Assembly (NCBI GenBank): GCA_963920635.1
Contig: OY987299.1
Coordinates: forward strand, 119,041,373 to 119,105,372
DNA from: Pseudeuparius sepicola
Lineage: Eukaryota; Arthropoda; Insecta; Coleoptera; Anthribidae
Direction: 5' to 3'
Length of the DNA stretch: 64,000 nucleotides
Shown: piece by piece, positions 12,113 through 23,430 of the stretch
Layout: every line of letters starts with the position of its first letter
Position numbering within the stretch: position 1 is the stretch's first letter
Made by a program: the position numbers and the translations under genes
Notes under the pieces: generated by a model
Database searches by the model: none
Seen by the model: the letters and a program-made list of their open reading frames with translations, nothing else
Told to the model about the DNA's origin: nothing

Positions 12113-13816
12113 TAGTTTCCTCTAATCAAATTTTCAAATAAATTGCACATAACTGGATTCATCAAGTCCTAAGATAGCTTTAACCATTTTTTATTTCCCG
12201 AATAAGTATCCACGAAGTTAGAATTTTCAAAATAAAATTTGAATTTATTTGAATTTGCGTTCGGGACCCGACCGCGTGTTGACGTCATAATAACGAGCCG
12301 AACATTTTCATTCGTTTTTTTATCATGTGGTACGGACTTGGACTGGAGACCTAATCTTATTATTTTGTGATTTTATGTCACTAGTCAAATAATATCAGCT
12401 GGAGTTTTGTTTACATTTCAAAATTTGTAATTTTATCAAAGTTATTGAGGGGTTCCAAACGATTTTGAATTTTATATTTTATTAAAACCATTGTTTATCG
12501 CGTCGTCATAATAGTAAAGGACTAAATGAGGTATTAATTCATTTTTATACCTGACCTAAGTGTTCACAAATCAACGATTAAAATAAGGTAAGCAAGTAGG
12601 CAATGTAAATTTTTATCATTGCTCCTTTCTTATAATATAATTAAAAATTGTGCTTGTGTTTGAAATTGAGAGAGATAGTGTAATAAAATCTAATTAATTA
12701 CAAATGCAAATCTTAACTTATGTACATGGTACAATCCTAAACCCTATAGTTTCAATTACAAAGAAAAATGAATAGATAGCATAAAATTGATATTGGTAGT
12801 AGGTAGTTCAATCCCCAGATAAAAGTGTTTGAGAGCAAAGTATAATTTAGTAAGCACTCTTTCTCAATTTGATTGTAGGTAGGTACCTAAAGAATATAAA
12901 TAGGTACCTAATCATTTAAATTCCAAGAAATACCTACCTACCTGATGCATTTATATAGGTATGAGAGTAGATAGAGTGTTTAATTCGCTTTCTGTTTCAG
13001 TGCGAAGAAGTTGACAAAGAGTAAAGTAATGGCTCCTCCTGTAGTGAATGTGGGTTTTGTTAAAGCAAGTTCAGACAATCTTCCGGAAATTGACATACCT
13101 ATTTATGCTCTCACAATTTTTAAAGCGAGATGCCCAAGCGAAACAATCTCGCGAAACGCGAAAACCGCAAAGCTAGAAAGCTAGGTTATGTTTCGATACC
13201 CACAAAACATCAAGATTAGGTTAGGACGGCACCGTTATCGTTACTAGTTTGCTGCACCGTTGCCAGATCCCCTTTCGGACTTGTATTCAGAAGTAAATCC
13301 TGTACTCCAAAGACCGACTATTCTTCAACAAACATTGAGAAAGTATATTATATCTTTACGGAATATAGTGTTTTTTTATAAAGTTAACTGCTGTTATTAT
13401 TTATTGCAATTAATAGGTTTATTCTAGGAAGCAATCTCAAACTAGTCCGAACCAATAACCAGAGTTAAAAACAGTCAGAGAATTTGAACTGTATAATCAA
13501 CTTTATGTTGACAATTTGAGTTTCCATACTAGAACACAGCTATTCTAATAACAAAATATTCGACCCGCAAGGAAAAATCACACGAGTTGGCAACGTACAA
13601 TAAACGAATAAAGCTTCAAGGCTTCGCGGTCCTATTCACATAGCTCAAAATTATTATGACGTCAAAATTAAGAAAACCGTTAAAAACGGAAATAATTTTG
13701 AACTCAATTTTCTCCCAAAGGAGGTAAAATTTTTAGTTTAGAATTTTACTAGTGTAGTCTGCATCATTACAGGCTTTCAACAAAATAAAATTTGAAAAAC
13801 GGTTAAATACCCTATT
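12106..13816. mobile_element. TIR element with AATAGGGTA ends
   Basis: The ends are AATAGGGTA and TACCCTATT, with further mirrored sequence inside, including TGACGTCATAATAA near 12281 and TTATTATGACGTCA near 13653. It is about 1.7 kb. A target duplication is not evident. It carries a short coding remnant at 13029-13190, and similar-looking open frames lie on both sides of it. Confidence 0.6.
13029..13193 (+). pseudogene. coding remnant, possibly YqaJ/SWIM-associated N-terminus
   Basis: An ATG-initiated frame of about 54 codons begins MAPPVVNVGFVKASSDN and ends in TAG; it follows an acceptor-like TTTCTGTTTCAG at 12988-12999. The GFVKASSDNLPEID stretch resembles my recollection of the N-terminal part of insect SWIM zinc-finger/YqaJ-nuclease proteins carried by repeats. 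The downstream domains are absent. This is an inference from memory of the family and needs a profile search. Confidence 0.3.
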
Positions 13817-13930
13817 CTCGATACATCGAAGAGAGCTGCATTTCTGGAGCAAGTAGAATTAACCGAAAAATGCAAACGGCAGCAGCAAGTAAACCTGTTA
13901 GCTGCATATCACCGCCAGAAAAATTATTGA
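13817..13930 (+). pseudogene. open frame downstream of the TIR element
   Basis: A 37-codon open frame begins immediately after the element end and finishes at TGA 13928-13930. It is rich in Q, E, K and A and looks like a helix or coiled coil. It may be the second half of the frame that starts at 11942. A second frame across the same bases is also open, so assignment is uncertain. Confidence 0.3.
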
Positions 13931-14675
13931 AGCTTATTATCAAAGAAGAGGCGTAAATAGAAATCACTTCACTTGCATTTTTGAATCAAAGATTAAACTG
14001 GTAGAAGTTGAAGTTATCAAGTTTTCTTTTGCTTGTATTTTTTAAACAAACAAAAATAAAAAGTTCTAACGAATAAAACTAAAAATTCAGAAATAGGTTT
14101 AGATATGTTCCTGAAAAATAGATTATTATTATTAAAAATATTCAAAGAAATAACTATCCCAAGTTATACTTTATAAAAATGTTAGGTAAGTAATTAAAAA
14201 TATTTTCATGTTTTTTGTAAGTAATTTTTTATAATGTAGCTATTGTATAAGGTATAATGTACAATAATAATTATATTAGTTTTTTTTATGATGACTACAT
14301 TATGTTGTTACACACAACGACAAGCAAGGCATTAGGTACATTATTTTGGAACCCACCCGTATAAATTATTTTAAATTTCCCGCCTCATTTAGAGTTAAAA
14401 ATAGCCGCCGAATTATTCCCCCGGTCGGACTTCCTTTCGTCCGGTATATAGGTTTCTATAATAGGTATAATAGATATGATTAAACCCCGCCAGGTACATA
14501 ACATAATATTATTACCCATTACACCTAGAGTTATCGGCAACGTTGATAGCGCCATGGAAGTTATCATAATCCCTGGATACTATTATTTACATTTTTGTTC
14601 TGCTGCCATAAAGAGGTTGCAGTCAAATACCCGATAGTACAGAACGTCACGGAGTTGCCAGTGAAACACGTCTTA
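13931..14675. other. intergenic, no gene recognised
   Basis: AT-rich sequence with no supported exon. Minus-strand frames at 14385-14567 and 14564-14947 are not recognisable and the second runs into the fold-back element. Confidence 0.4.
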
Positions 14676-14678
14676 TTA

Positions 14679-16161
14679 GTGCACGGCCACACATAACGCG
14701 GACGGCGGTGCGGAGAGCAGGGCGGAAAGCGGAGAGTAGTGCGGGTAGTGTCCACACAGTCAGCGGATTGTGATAGCTTTGAAAGGAATATTGCGCAGAT
14801 AGGTTGGAAGTAAAGTGGAAACATTGAAAAGTCGAACTTCATAGAAACAGCTATAAAAATGTCGATTTCTACATTATTTTTATGTGAAAATTGACAAATC
14901 AAATTTCGGATTTTGCAAAATAAACGTGCAGTGTGGGTACATGACATAAACCTAGGCAGGGAAACACTTGGTGAATTCCATCATCTGTAGAAAAATAGTT
15001 TGTCTAAAACACCTCGGTTGTGGGTATGTGCATGAGTTACCTATGTCCCATAGGGGTTTCCGACTAAAAACCTCACTAATTAGCATTTCGCGATCCACAT
15101 TGTTTATTATTAAGTAGGTATATTAAAATACAACGCACTATTTTCGAAACACGCTTTATTATTCTCCGCTCCCCTCACCGCGGTATTAGACCGGGAGATA
15201 GTGACAGATTTTTGGACGTGATTTTACTCAGTATGCCTTGCAAAGGGCATTATGTGGTAAATATTATCACAATAATAAGGTATGAATCAGAGAGTCATCC
15301 TGAGTTCTTCATGTGAAAAACTGAGTTTTCAATTATTCGAAAAATATGCGTTTTGATATGATTTTATACAGGCTGCCATGTGTTTTATAATGAAGTTCAA
15401 AATAGAAAATTCCTCGGAAAACCATAGGCATACCGTTAGGGTGGGTCCGAAGGGCTATTATTGCCACGTGATCTTGTATTTTAATAATTAATTTTTCCAC
15501 GTTTCTGAACAGGCTGCCAATGAGAAGTATGCAAGTTCTTGTTATGAAACTGCTGAAGAAAAGATGGCATACCGTTTGCGCATGTCCAAGTACACTTTAC
15601 ATCGAATAACTCGTTTAAATGATTAAATAACATTCAATTTAAACAGTACTTGGACATGCGCGAAAGGTATGCCATCCTTGTTTCAGCATTTTCATAATAA
15701 TAACAACTTGCATATACTTCTCATTGGCAGCCTGTTCAGAAACGTGGAAAAATTTATTATTAAAATACAAGATCACGTGGCAATAATAACCCTTTGGACC
15801 CACCCTAACGGTATGCCTATGGTTTTCCGAGGAATTTTCTATTGTGAACTTCATTATAAAACACATGGCAGCCTGTATAAAATCATATCATAACGCATAT
15901 TTTTCGATTAATTGAAAACTCAGTTTTTCACATGAAGATCCCAGGATGACTCTCTGATTCATACCTTATTATTGTGAGAATATGTGCGACATAATGCCCT
16001 TTGCAAGGCATACTGAGTAAAATCACGTCCAAAAATCTTTCACTATCTCCCGGTCCGTATGTGTGGACACGATAGTATAGGCTTCCTATTGTTTTGAAAG
16101 CTCCGCTACCATCTCCGCTCTGCTCTCCGGTCCGCCGTCCGCCTTATGTGTGGCCGTGCAC
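14679..16161. mobile_element. large Harbinger-like fold-back element
   Basis: Outer ends GTGCACGGCCACACATAA and its reverse complement are flanked by TTA on both sides (14676-14678 and 16162-16164). The inner arms, about 15191-15600 and 15640-16068, are closely matching inverted repeats around a loop of roughly 40 bases. The left arm holds about 430 bp (near 14760-15190) with no partner in the right arm. A 3 bp TTA duplication fits PIF/Harbinger, but no transposase or Myb-like frame is present, so the superfamily is inferred from the borders only. Confidence 0.75.
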
Positions 16162-16164
16162 TTA

Positions 16165-16857
16165 TTTATTATCTTAAAATGGTACTTTATAGCTTATAAT
16201 GATATTCCAAAGGCTTTTGTGACAACACGAGATAAATTCCACCATTACACATACTTATGGTTGATAACTTTACATCAACGGCATTGTATGGGCGTGGGTG
16301 GTCTATTTAAATTTGGAGCTGGTCGTTCCCCGATATTGCCAGATCTTGACTTACGAAAATTGCTGAAATTTCCAGACTTTATCGGTGACACTGTTTGCGT
16401 ATCAAAACTCATCACTTTATCGCCTTGGAATTTTTTTTCGAAACCAGATATATTTTTTTAGTTAGGCCAGTAATATTTATCTCTGATTAAATTTGACTTT
16501 TTTTGAAAACGGGTCCTCGATGGTGAAATCACCGCTCGGTATCGGGGACACCAGATCGGATCTCGAACATTATGCATATTGGATAATACGGCAAGGCGTT
16601 GGCCTCACGCGTAATTCTGCTGCCATATACGGGCATGGATTTTACTCGGTATCTCAAGTAATAAATTGACAGCAGCTTTATATACACGACTATTTCTCGC
16701 GTGACTGGAATTGAGTAACGCGTCTATGCAAACGCATTTACAACCAAACACATTAATTGCAATGATGGAATGTGTTTATTAGGCAGGTTGAAAAGAACCA
16801 ATAAGCAAAATTCACAAAAGGCGAATCTGAAAACGAAATAAACTATGATTATTGAGT
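16165..16857. other. intergenic, no gene recognised
   Basis: Contains a 103-codon plus-strand open frame (16150-16461) that begins in the fold-back end and is not recognisable. The stretch 16530-16720 is less AT-rich. No feature can be supported. Confidence 0.4.
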
Positions 16858-16937
16858 AATAGTTATTTATGTGTATCAAGGCACTGAAGTTCAACTTTTT
16901 ATGACTCATGTGGAATGTGGTTGCCGAGACCTCTGGA
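16858..16937 (+). repeat. half copy of the ATGACTCAT hairpin repeat
   Basis: Matches the left arm of the hairpin found at 39537, 39840 and 51191 (AAGGCACTGAAGTTCAAC, then TATGACTCATGTGGAAT) but stops after CCTCTGG. It is a truncated member of the family. Confidence 0.7.
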
Positions 16938-17590
16938 ATTTTTTCATTCTAACCGAGTAACAGACTATATTTTCTCCACGAGCATTCGTGAATGTAATTT
17001 CAGGTTGAGTATTATCAAATTCCATATCAAAATCACTCGATTTGAACTCATTTTATTTAACTTAAAACACGTTCGAAAATACTTATTATGACGCGCACCC
17101 CCACGCCGCTATTGTTGACAGCGAGGTTGACAGTCTTGAAATCCATGGCACTCTATGCTGTGTTTAGTTCAATTAGCGTATATTCATTCATTGTCTTGTT
17201 ATGGAATGAAAATATATAAAATAATGCAATGATTTGTTATTAGTAGTACGAAATATTATTATCCCTATTATTATATTGTTTATTTATGTGCAATAGATTA
17301 CAAAAAATATATTAAGATCCTGGAAATACATGCAAAACACTCGAGAAGCAAGTATTTAAGAATAAATCATCTCGCTCTAGAGTGAGAATTTTTAAGTTCT
17401 ATTATTAAAAATGATTTTAGAATACTTACATTTACGAATGGTCGTGGAGAAAAGTAAATTCCTTTACTAAATGGTATATGTTGAAAATGTTCAGCTTCGC
17501 GTCGGGACAGAAAGAAATTGAGATCGAGATTGAGATACGAAGCGAAAACAAATTATTGGTACCCCCAATACAAAATTTGAAGAAAAAATA
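16938..17590. other. intergenic, nothing recognised
   Basis: No exon or defined repeat could be supported. Confidence 0.4.
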
Positions 17591-18155
17591 GATGGTGGTC
17601 CAACTTTTATGGGTAAAACTTTAGGAATAAATAGAAAACGTCAAAATAAGTTGATTTTCCCCATAAACATGTATCTAAAATGTATCTAACGGTTTTCGTT
17701 ATACAGGGCGTCAAAGTTTTTTTTTTCAAATTTTCTTTTATTTTTCCTAAAGGAAAACTAAGGCAAACATATTTAGTACAGTTTAAATACACATTAAATG
17801 GTATAAATTAAAATTGAAATAATTCGGCCAGTGCCTGAGAGAATAGTTTTTTTCTTAGAATTGAATCTGAAATTTAGTGAAGATGATTACTTTCCAGTGG
17901 CGTACCATTTTTTATTAAAATATATTATGTTTGAACCCTCTCTCCCCGGCACTGGTGGAAATAGAGAGCCCGAATTATTTTTAGTTTATAGCGTTTAAGA
18001 AAAGAAAGAAAGAAAACTTGAAATAATCAACTTTAACGCCCTATATAACGAAAATTGTTATCATTTCGATACATATTTATGTAAAAAAATCTACTTATTT
18101 TGCCGTTTTCTATAGATTCTTGAAGTTTTGCCCATAAAAGTTGGACCACCCTGTA
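17591..18155. mobile_element. fold-back element FB2 (GGTGGTCCAAC ends)
   Basis: The right end is GTTGGACCACCCTGTAT and the left end is a decayed GGTGGTCCAACTTTTATGGG. The arms pair through an inner ACAGGGCGTCAAAG near 17703-17717, mirrored near 18027-18045. This is the same outer-plus-inner end layout as in FB1, FB4, FB5, FB6 and FB7. Confidence 0.7.
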
Positions 18156-18489
18156 TACAGGGAATATGGTCTGAAATTAACCAACCAAGCCGGTATCTAG
18201 GGAATCAGAAAACTCCTGTAATTGTTAACTAACTGGTAGCCAGAGTTGCCGCCTTAGTTAACATAACAAATCAAAAAACCTCCTGTGATTCTGAGCTTCT
18301 TTCGGATGCAGTATTTCAGGCTCCCAGTGTATGAGAGACTATAGTTCGGTTAAATACCTAAGCTGTTTGGTTATTTTTGGAACATTAAACCAGAATTTTG
18401 GTTAATTTCGGACCATACCTTAAAAATCCGTTGCCACCTTCAGCTCGCGGCTTCAGCTTCGGGGATTTTTTGCACGACTTAACATGAGA

Positions 18490-19085
18490 GTAGAAAAATA
18501 AAATTTTTCTTGAAATCGGCAGTAAACTGTCCCAAAATCGTCATTAAAAGCCCAGAAATCGGCACTGAAGTAGCCCATTATTGTACGATTTTTTCAATAA
18601 GTAGGCCTTGGCGTGATATAAACATCAAACGTCAGACGCGGAGCCATCGCCCGTCAAAAGTGACCAAATATTCAAAACCCCGCCAATAAAGGCCTATTTA
18701 ACTTTTCGTACACATTTCAGGGCAATCTTTCAGTATAAATATTGTGAATATTAATCTATTTTCATGGAGGCTGCACAACAACAGGTAGCAGTTTGAAGTT
18801 TCTGTTGGGAAGCGCCGTGCCTCGTCATACTTGACCTAGGTAGAGCGATCGTCAAAGTCAGGCAACGCCGCGCGCAGTCGGTTCATGGACGGGTGATCCC
18901 TTATGATTATTTTTTGGCTAATAACACATTTTTTCCTATTTCAAAAAATATATATAATATGTACCTCGGCACTGAAGTTCTTTTTATGAATTATGTGGTT
19001 TATTTGCCTCGGCCAGAGGCCTCGGCAACTAAATTCCACGATTCCTGAAATGTTACTCAGTGCCTTGGTACATAAATAACTATTG
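18490..19085 (-). repeat. hairpin repeat family, minus-strand copy
   Basis: The reverse complement of the unit seen at 39.5-41.8 and 51.2-52.3 kb. It includes the conserved block around TTGTACGATTTTTTCAATAAG, the GACCTAGGTAGAGCGATCGTC block, and the terminal hairpin at about 18955-19078 whose arms read GTACCTCGGCACTGAAGTTC and its partner. This copy is more diverged. No protein is encoded. Confidence 0.75.
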
Positions 19086-20500
19086 TCAGTATCTCAATAA
19101 AGAAAAGATAATATTGAGTTGAAGTTGCGTATTTTTTATTCTATTTTTTAGATATTAAATATATGAAACAGACACGATCTATAAAATTAAAAATTAAACT
19201 TCTAGGGCTGCAGGGCGACAGAGGCAGTATGAAACGCGATATAACGAATGCGAAGAGATATTTCAGACGTAGAGCGTTATATTTCACCAGGATATTTACT
19301 ACTATTGTTCTCTTAAATAACACATTTCTTTAGAGCAATATCCACTTCACTATAAAAACCACACCGTTGTGCCATGTTCTTGTTCGAGTGTGCAATAAAA
19401 TTGAATGACCGTGCACAAGTTTTCAAAAGGATAAGTATGTATTTATATAGGGTGTCTATTGACGGAGGGCCACTTGGAAATACCTCGACAAATATGCATT
19501 TTTCAAACAACTTTATTTGAAATAAATAAATAGACCTTTTTATGAGTTAGCTTTGTGTAAAAACATATTCGAGATCTATGACCTGCTTTCCGAGATATTT
19601 TTGAAAAATTCGAAAATTGCCGAAACTTCTTCGGCTTGGACCTTTTTTTTAGTTCAAGAGTTAACGCAAAAGTTTCTTCGTGAAATCTGTCAACAAATGT
19701 GTTAATTTAAGATTGCTCTACCAGAATTGGGAAAAATGCCGCGTTCAGTGGGTGCTTTAGCACTTAAAAAAGTTACTCAATTATAGCAGACTATACATCG
19801 CGTCAAAAATTACCTATTTTATGCACTTTCAACTTTCAATCTATACAGTGCCCGCCAAAAAGTTGGAACCATAAGGGAATTTTTTTTATTTTTGGGCTAA
19901 GATGAAGCTACTCTATGGGGCGATCATCTCTGCTTCCAAAAAGATTCGAAATGAGATCATTAAACGTCGTGACGTCATTTGACATACCTGTCAAAAATTA
20001 CATTTAATTCAATAAATGGCCAAAATACGCTTTATTTGTGATTTTATCGAAAAAGTATACTCTGTATACTCCAACATGTCAGATAAAATCTGGAAAGTGC
20101 AAGGTATTTTTATAATTTAGTTTGTTTTCGTGATTTGTAGCGAAATACAAGAAGTTACATCTAAATAAAAAAATCGTAGTTCATAACGATTCCATATTGA
20201 CTGAAAATATATACAAATACATAAATTTCATAGAGCTGACCCATATGTCATGTGGAAAAAATATTCGAGAAGCTTTTCACTTTCTATAAATCAATATCAT
20301 TATAATTTTATTTGACCCTGGCTCACAAGAAAGAGAAATGGATTTATAGGTATAGGTATAGGTACATTTGTTTACACTTAATTTCAAATTAAAAATATTG
20401 TAGCTACTTCAATAATTATTTGAAATTAAACTGTCCCTCAACAGAGTACTAAATCAAAATAAATAAAAAGTCTTTTACTAAATTACTTTGCAAGGTATCC
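19086..20500. other. intergenic with a fold-back end remnant
   Basis: No gene recognised. ATAGGGTGTCTATTGACGG near 19447 resembles a fold-back outer end and ACAGTGCCCGCCAAAAAG near 19846 may be another element end, but no paired arm was found. A GTATAGGTATAGGTA-type simple repeat lies near 20349-20362. Confidence 0.4.
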
Positions 20501-20501
20501 A

Positions 20502-21837
20502 TCAGCATAAGGAACTCAGACTTGAAATACTATAGGCAGACTTCTTCGCTTCTAGTTCCTTCCCATTTCCCATTTGTTCGCCATCTATAGCCTTCTTCTC
20601 TAACTTCGAATACTGCCCAACAAGATCGACGTTCCACGGCCCGTTATGACTTGGTATGACCAAAACCACTGGCATGTCTTTTTTGTATTTGTCTAGGTAG
20701 TAGCTTATTTTTAAGGCTGCGTCTCTGGCGATGAGCACGATTGCTATATCTTTACGATTCTCAAATCCTCTGAAAACTTCTTCGATTGCTGATGATCTGC
20801 ACCGTGGAGTGACCACGAAAAAGTTCGAGCGACCGTAGTGGTCGTATTGGCCTATGCCGCCTTAGAAAATAGGACACTAGTTAGAAAAGAGCATCTTATA
20901 AAACGTGTCTATGTGAGCAACAAAAAGTTTTTCTGAAAGAGTATAGAATCATTAGTGGGTAATAAAAATAACATTCAAGAGCGATATGGACATTGCAGTC
21001 GAGTTGTACAAAGTGAATTTGTTCTACGTGTATCTGCTGCTAACCGAATATTTGGATAAACGGTGAAAATAATTTGAAAGATCCACAATGGCATTTTTGA
21101 ATAAAATGAATTCAAGGTTAGCTTGACATCGCCAGAGAAATCTTGATTGTTTGATTTCGATCTCATAACCTACCTAGCATGGATGATATGAAACTGTATC
21201 CGTTCAGTTAACTGGAATTGACTACTTATGCATTCTCTAGACTATGAAGGAAACGACCAAATATCCATGAAGAAAGAAAACATTATATTCTGCATGGAAT
21301 CTGTCAAACGATCATGGCCTGCTGAGGATTTTTATATCGTACATGGTATTATATTTACATTTTTAACGCGATTGTGTCAACTTCTCCAAATATACCTAAT
21401 TGTATATTTTAATAATTAACCTAAGCCGAAGGTTGTATCTGACTATACAAAACCGGTAAATTTGCATATCAAAAGCAGTGATACACCGCTTCTTGCCGCC
21501 AACTAAATATGTGCTAATTTGTAAAATTATCCAAAGAAGTAAAGCCGCCAGTGAAAACAGACACTCATTTTTCAATTATTGTTTCAGACAATACTTTTCT
21601 AAATATAGACTGTAAAGTAAATAACGTAGGTATATAGGTATACTAACCTAACAGGAAGCCCACGCATGTGTCTTCATCGGCTATTATTGCTAAGATTTTA
21701 CCGGGCACCATATTATTCGAAGAAACTGCTGGTATTATCGGTATCGAATGAGATCTCACCGACTTCATACTTTCGGAATCGGATGCCAACGAGAATAGGT
21801 TTGCTTTAGATTTTTGTTTTCTTTCGGGGTTCAACAT
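20502..21837 (-). CDS. Vha14: V-type ATPase subunit F, divergent paralogue (two exons)
   Basis: Exon 1 is 21648-21837 and exon 2 is 20502-20860 (TGA at 20502-20504), separated by a 785-786 bp phase-1 intron with a GTTAGT donor and a CTAAG acceptor. Spliced, the frame gives about 182 residues. Residues around 47-66 read GKILAIIADEDTCVGFLLG and continue GIGQYDHYGRSNFFVV, then AIEEVF, KDIAIVLIARDAA and PVVLVIPS. These match, in order, the conserved blocks of the V1 stalk subunit F, which links rotation of the central rotor to ATP hydrolysis in proton pumps. Family members in insects are usually about 120-125 residues. This one has an N-terminal extension of about 45 residues and lacks the conserved C-terminal RRARGMF-like end, having a lysine- and serine-rich tail instead. 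Such divergence recalls tissue-restricted paralogues. The start at 21837 is the most upstream ATG giving a balanced N-terminus; ATGs at 21768 and 21711 are alternatives. Confidence 0.8.
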
Positions 21838-22000
21838 TTTGGAAATTTTAACTAAATTTATATGCAGCAAATTTTGACAAGACGGTTTGTGATTTTGACT
21901 GACAAAGACAAAATTGATCTCTCTTAAAATTGGTGTTTTTCTTCGATTGTTAAGCAGGCACCTTTGTGATTGTAGATTTATTATACCATGATTTGAGCCT

Positions 22001-22418
22001 TTAAGGTGGCATAAACACACAATGGCATTAAATACTACCAACCCAAGTGAGTTCATTGTGTTTATTTTGAAAATCATTATGTTTTTCATAAAACCAATGC
22101 TCAACTCAAATACTGCATTATATTGTGAATATTTGAACAAAAAAATCAGCCAAATCTGATGTTTCGTTTAGAAGAACAATATACCTATAAAGTTTCTGGT
22201 AATTTTATATTAGAGAAGAAGAAGAAAATACATTTCAGGTATATAGTTTTCGCAAACTAGACATCAGATTTGGTTGATTTTTTGTCCAAATATGCCCAAT
22301 TAATGTATTATTCGAGTTGAGCATTGTTTTTTTTTTTGAAAAATTGAGTAATTTTAAAAACAAACTCCACAAACACACTTGGGTTGGCACTATAATATGT
22401 GTGATAATGCCCCCTTAA
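22001..22418. mobile_element. TTAA-flanked fold-back upstream of the V-ATPase gene
   Basis: The ends are TTAAGGTGGCATAAACACAC and GTGTGATAATGCCCCCTTAA, and the arms pair over about 150 bp each, through CCAACCCAAGTG and CCAAATCTGATGT blocks, around a loop near 22150-22260. Precise TTAA borders fit piggyBac-type insertion, though the ends are not diagnostic. It lies about 160 bp upstream of the V-ATPase start codon, within the likely promoter or 5' region. Confidence 0.65.
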
Positions 22419-23141
22419 ATTGGACGAAACGATCATTACGTGCGAGTGGAAAAAAAGGGTGAAAATGGGAAGTGAAAACGTTTATTACTTAGTTATTTTA
22501 TAGTGAAATATTGAAATAACTACAAGGCAATGGAATTTAAAAAATTATGTGGCATCGTTTTAGTTTTTATACAAAATTTGATTGTGAATGAATGTAGCAA
22601 AAGTGCAAAAAACACAAAAACACACAAACAATCACTAGGTATCTACCAAAAGAAAATCATAATTATTGTTAGGAAGAATCTTAAATCAAAGATAAGATCA
22701 ACTATTTTAATTAAGGATTTGTAAACTATGTTATTCTTACGTTAAGCTCCCAATGGAATCACGACCTATTTCCACAATGTCCCTAGACTAGTTGGTGTTG
22801 ATCGAAACAATCGGTACTCTAGTAGTACAACTGATGTCAACATCTGTCAGTCTTGCTTGCCAAATTTCAATAAACGCCATTGAATACCTATAAGAAATAC
22901 GCCCCCTATAGGCTCAATGCTAAACTAGTCTGCCATGCTAACAATGAACAACAACAAAGAACACACCAGTGTAGACCCAAGGCTAGCACCGTTCCCATGC
23001 GGTGACGATGGCCCATATATTAGTTCGCATAGTCCCGTCGGGGCGTTGACATCTTAAATTAAGTCGCGTATCACATCGTTTCGAATATTCGAGTAAGAAT
23101 TTTTAGTCTTCGGTTGTGCATAATTATAGTGAATTGAGAAA
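22419..23141. other. intergenic, no gene recognised
   Basis: A plus-strand frame of 64 codons at 22530 begins with a hydrophobic stretch but then becomes lysine- and isoleucine-rich; it is not supported as a gene. The rest has no recognised feature. Confidence 0.35.
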
Positions 23142-23430
23142 ATGGAGAAAAATGAAAAATACCTGCAAAGAAAGAGATGACTCCGAAGGAAATTTACGAG
23201 GATATATATGCATGGAGTGTTAGGTGATGATAGTCCTTCATATCAAACTTATAAAGAACAACTGCGTGGTTTTCGATTTTTAATTTTATTTTCAAAGTTT
23301 TCAAGAGCTTCAACATCGTTATGAGAAATGTATTAGACTTTCAGAGGATTATGTAGAATTAATAAAGTTTTTGAGTACCCGCTTTAATTGCTTCTATGTT
23401 AGGGACAATAATTGGTGAACCGCCCTCGTA
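23142..23430 (+). pseudogene. mariner-like transposase relic with internal deletion
   Basis: From ATG 23142 the sequence encodes MEKNEKYLQRK, then after a stop or shift MTPKEIYEDIY and HGVLGDDSPSYQT, the order of the mariner N-terminal helix-turn-helix (family pattern: MTPKEI, GD..PSY.TV). From about 23309 another frame reads HRYEKCIRLSEDYVE, resembling the C-terminal KCI...GDYVE block. The catalytic DDD core is missing, so this is a short deletion derivative with frameshifts. Terminal repeats were not located. Confidence 0.6.

Noticed and set aside
18490..19085. Helitron end based on the hairpin
   Set aside because: No TC start or CTRR end adjacent, and the hairpin arms are far longer than Helitron hairpins.
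22530..22724. 64-codon frame with a signal-peptide-like start
   Set aside because: The remainder is lysine/isoleucine-rich as expected from AT-rich DNA, with no family match and no support for transcription.
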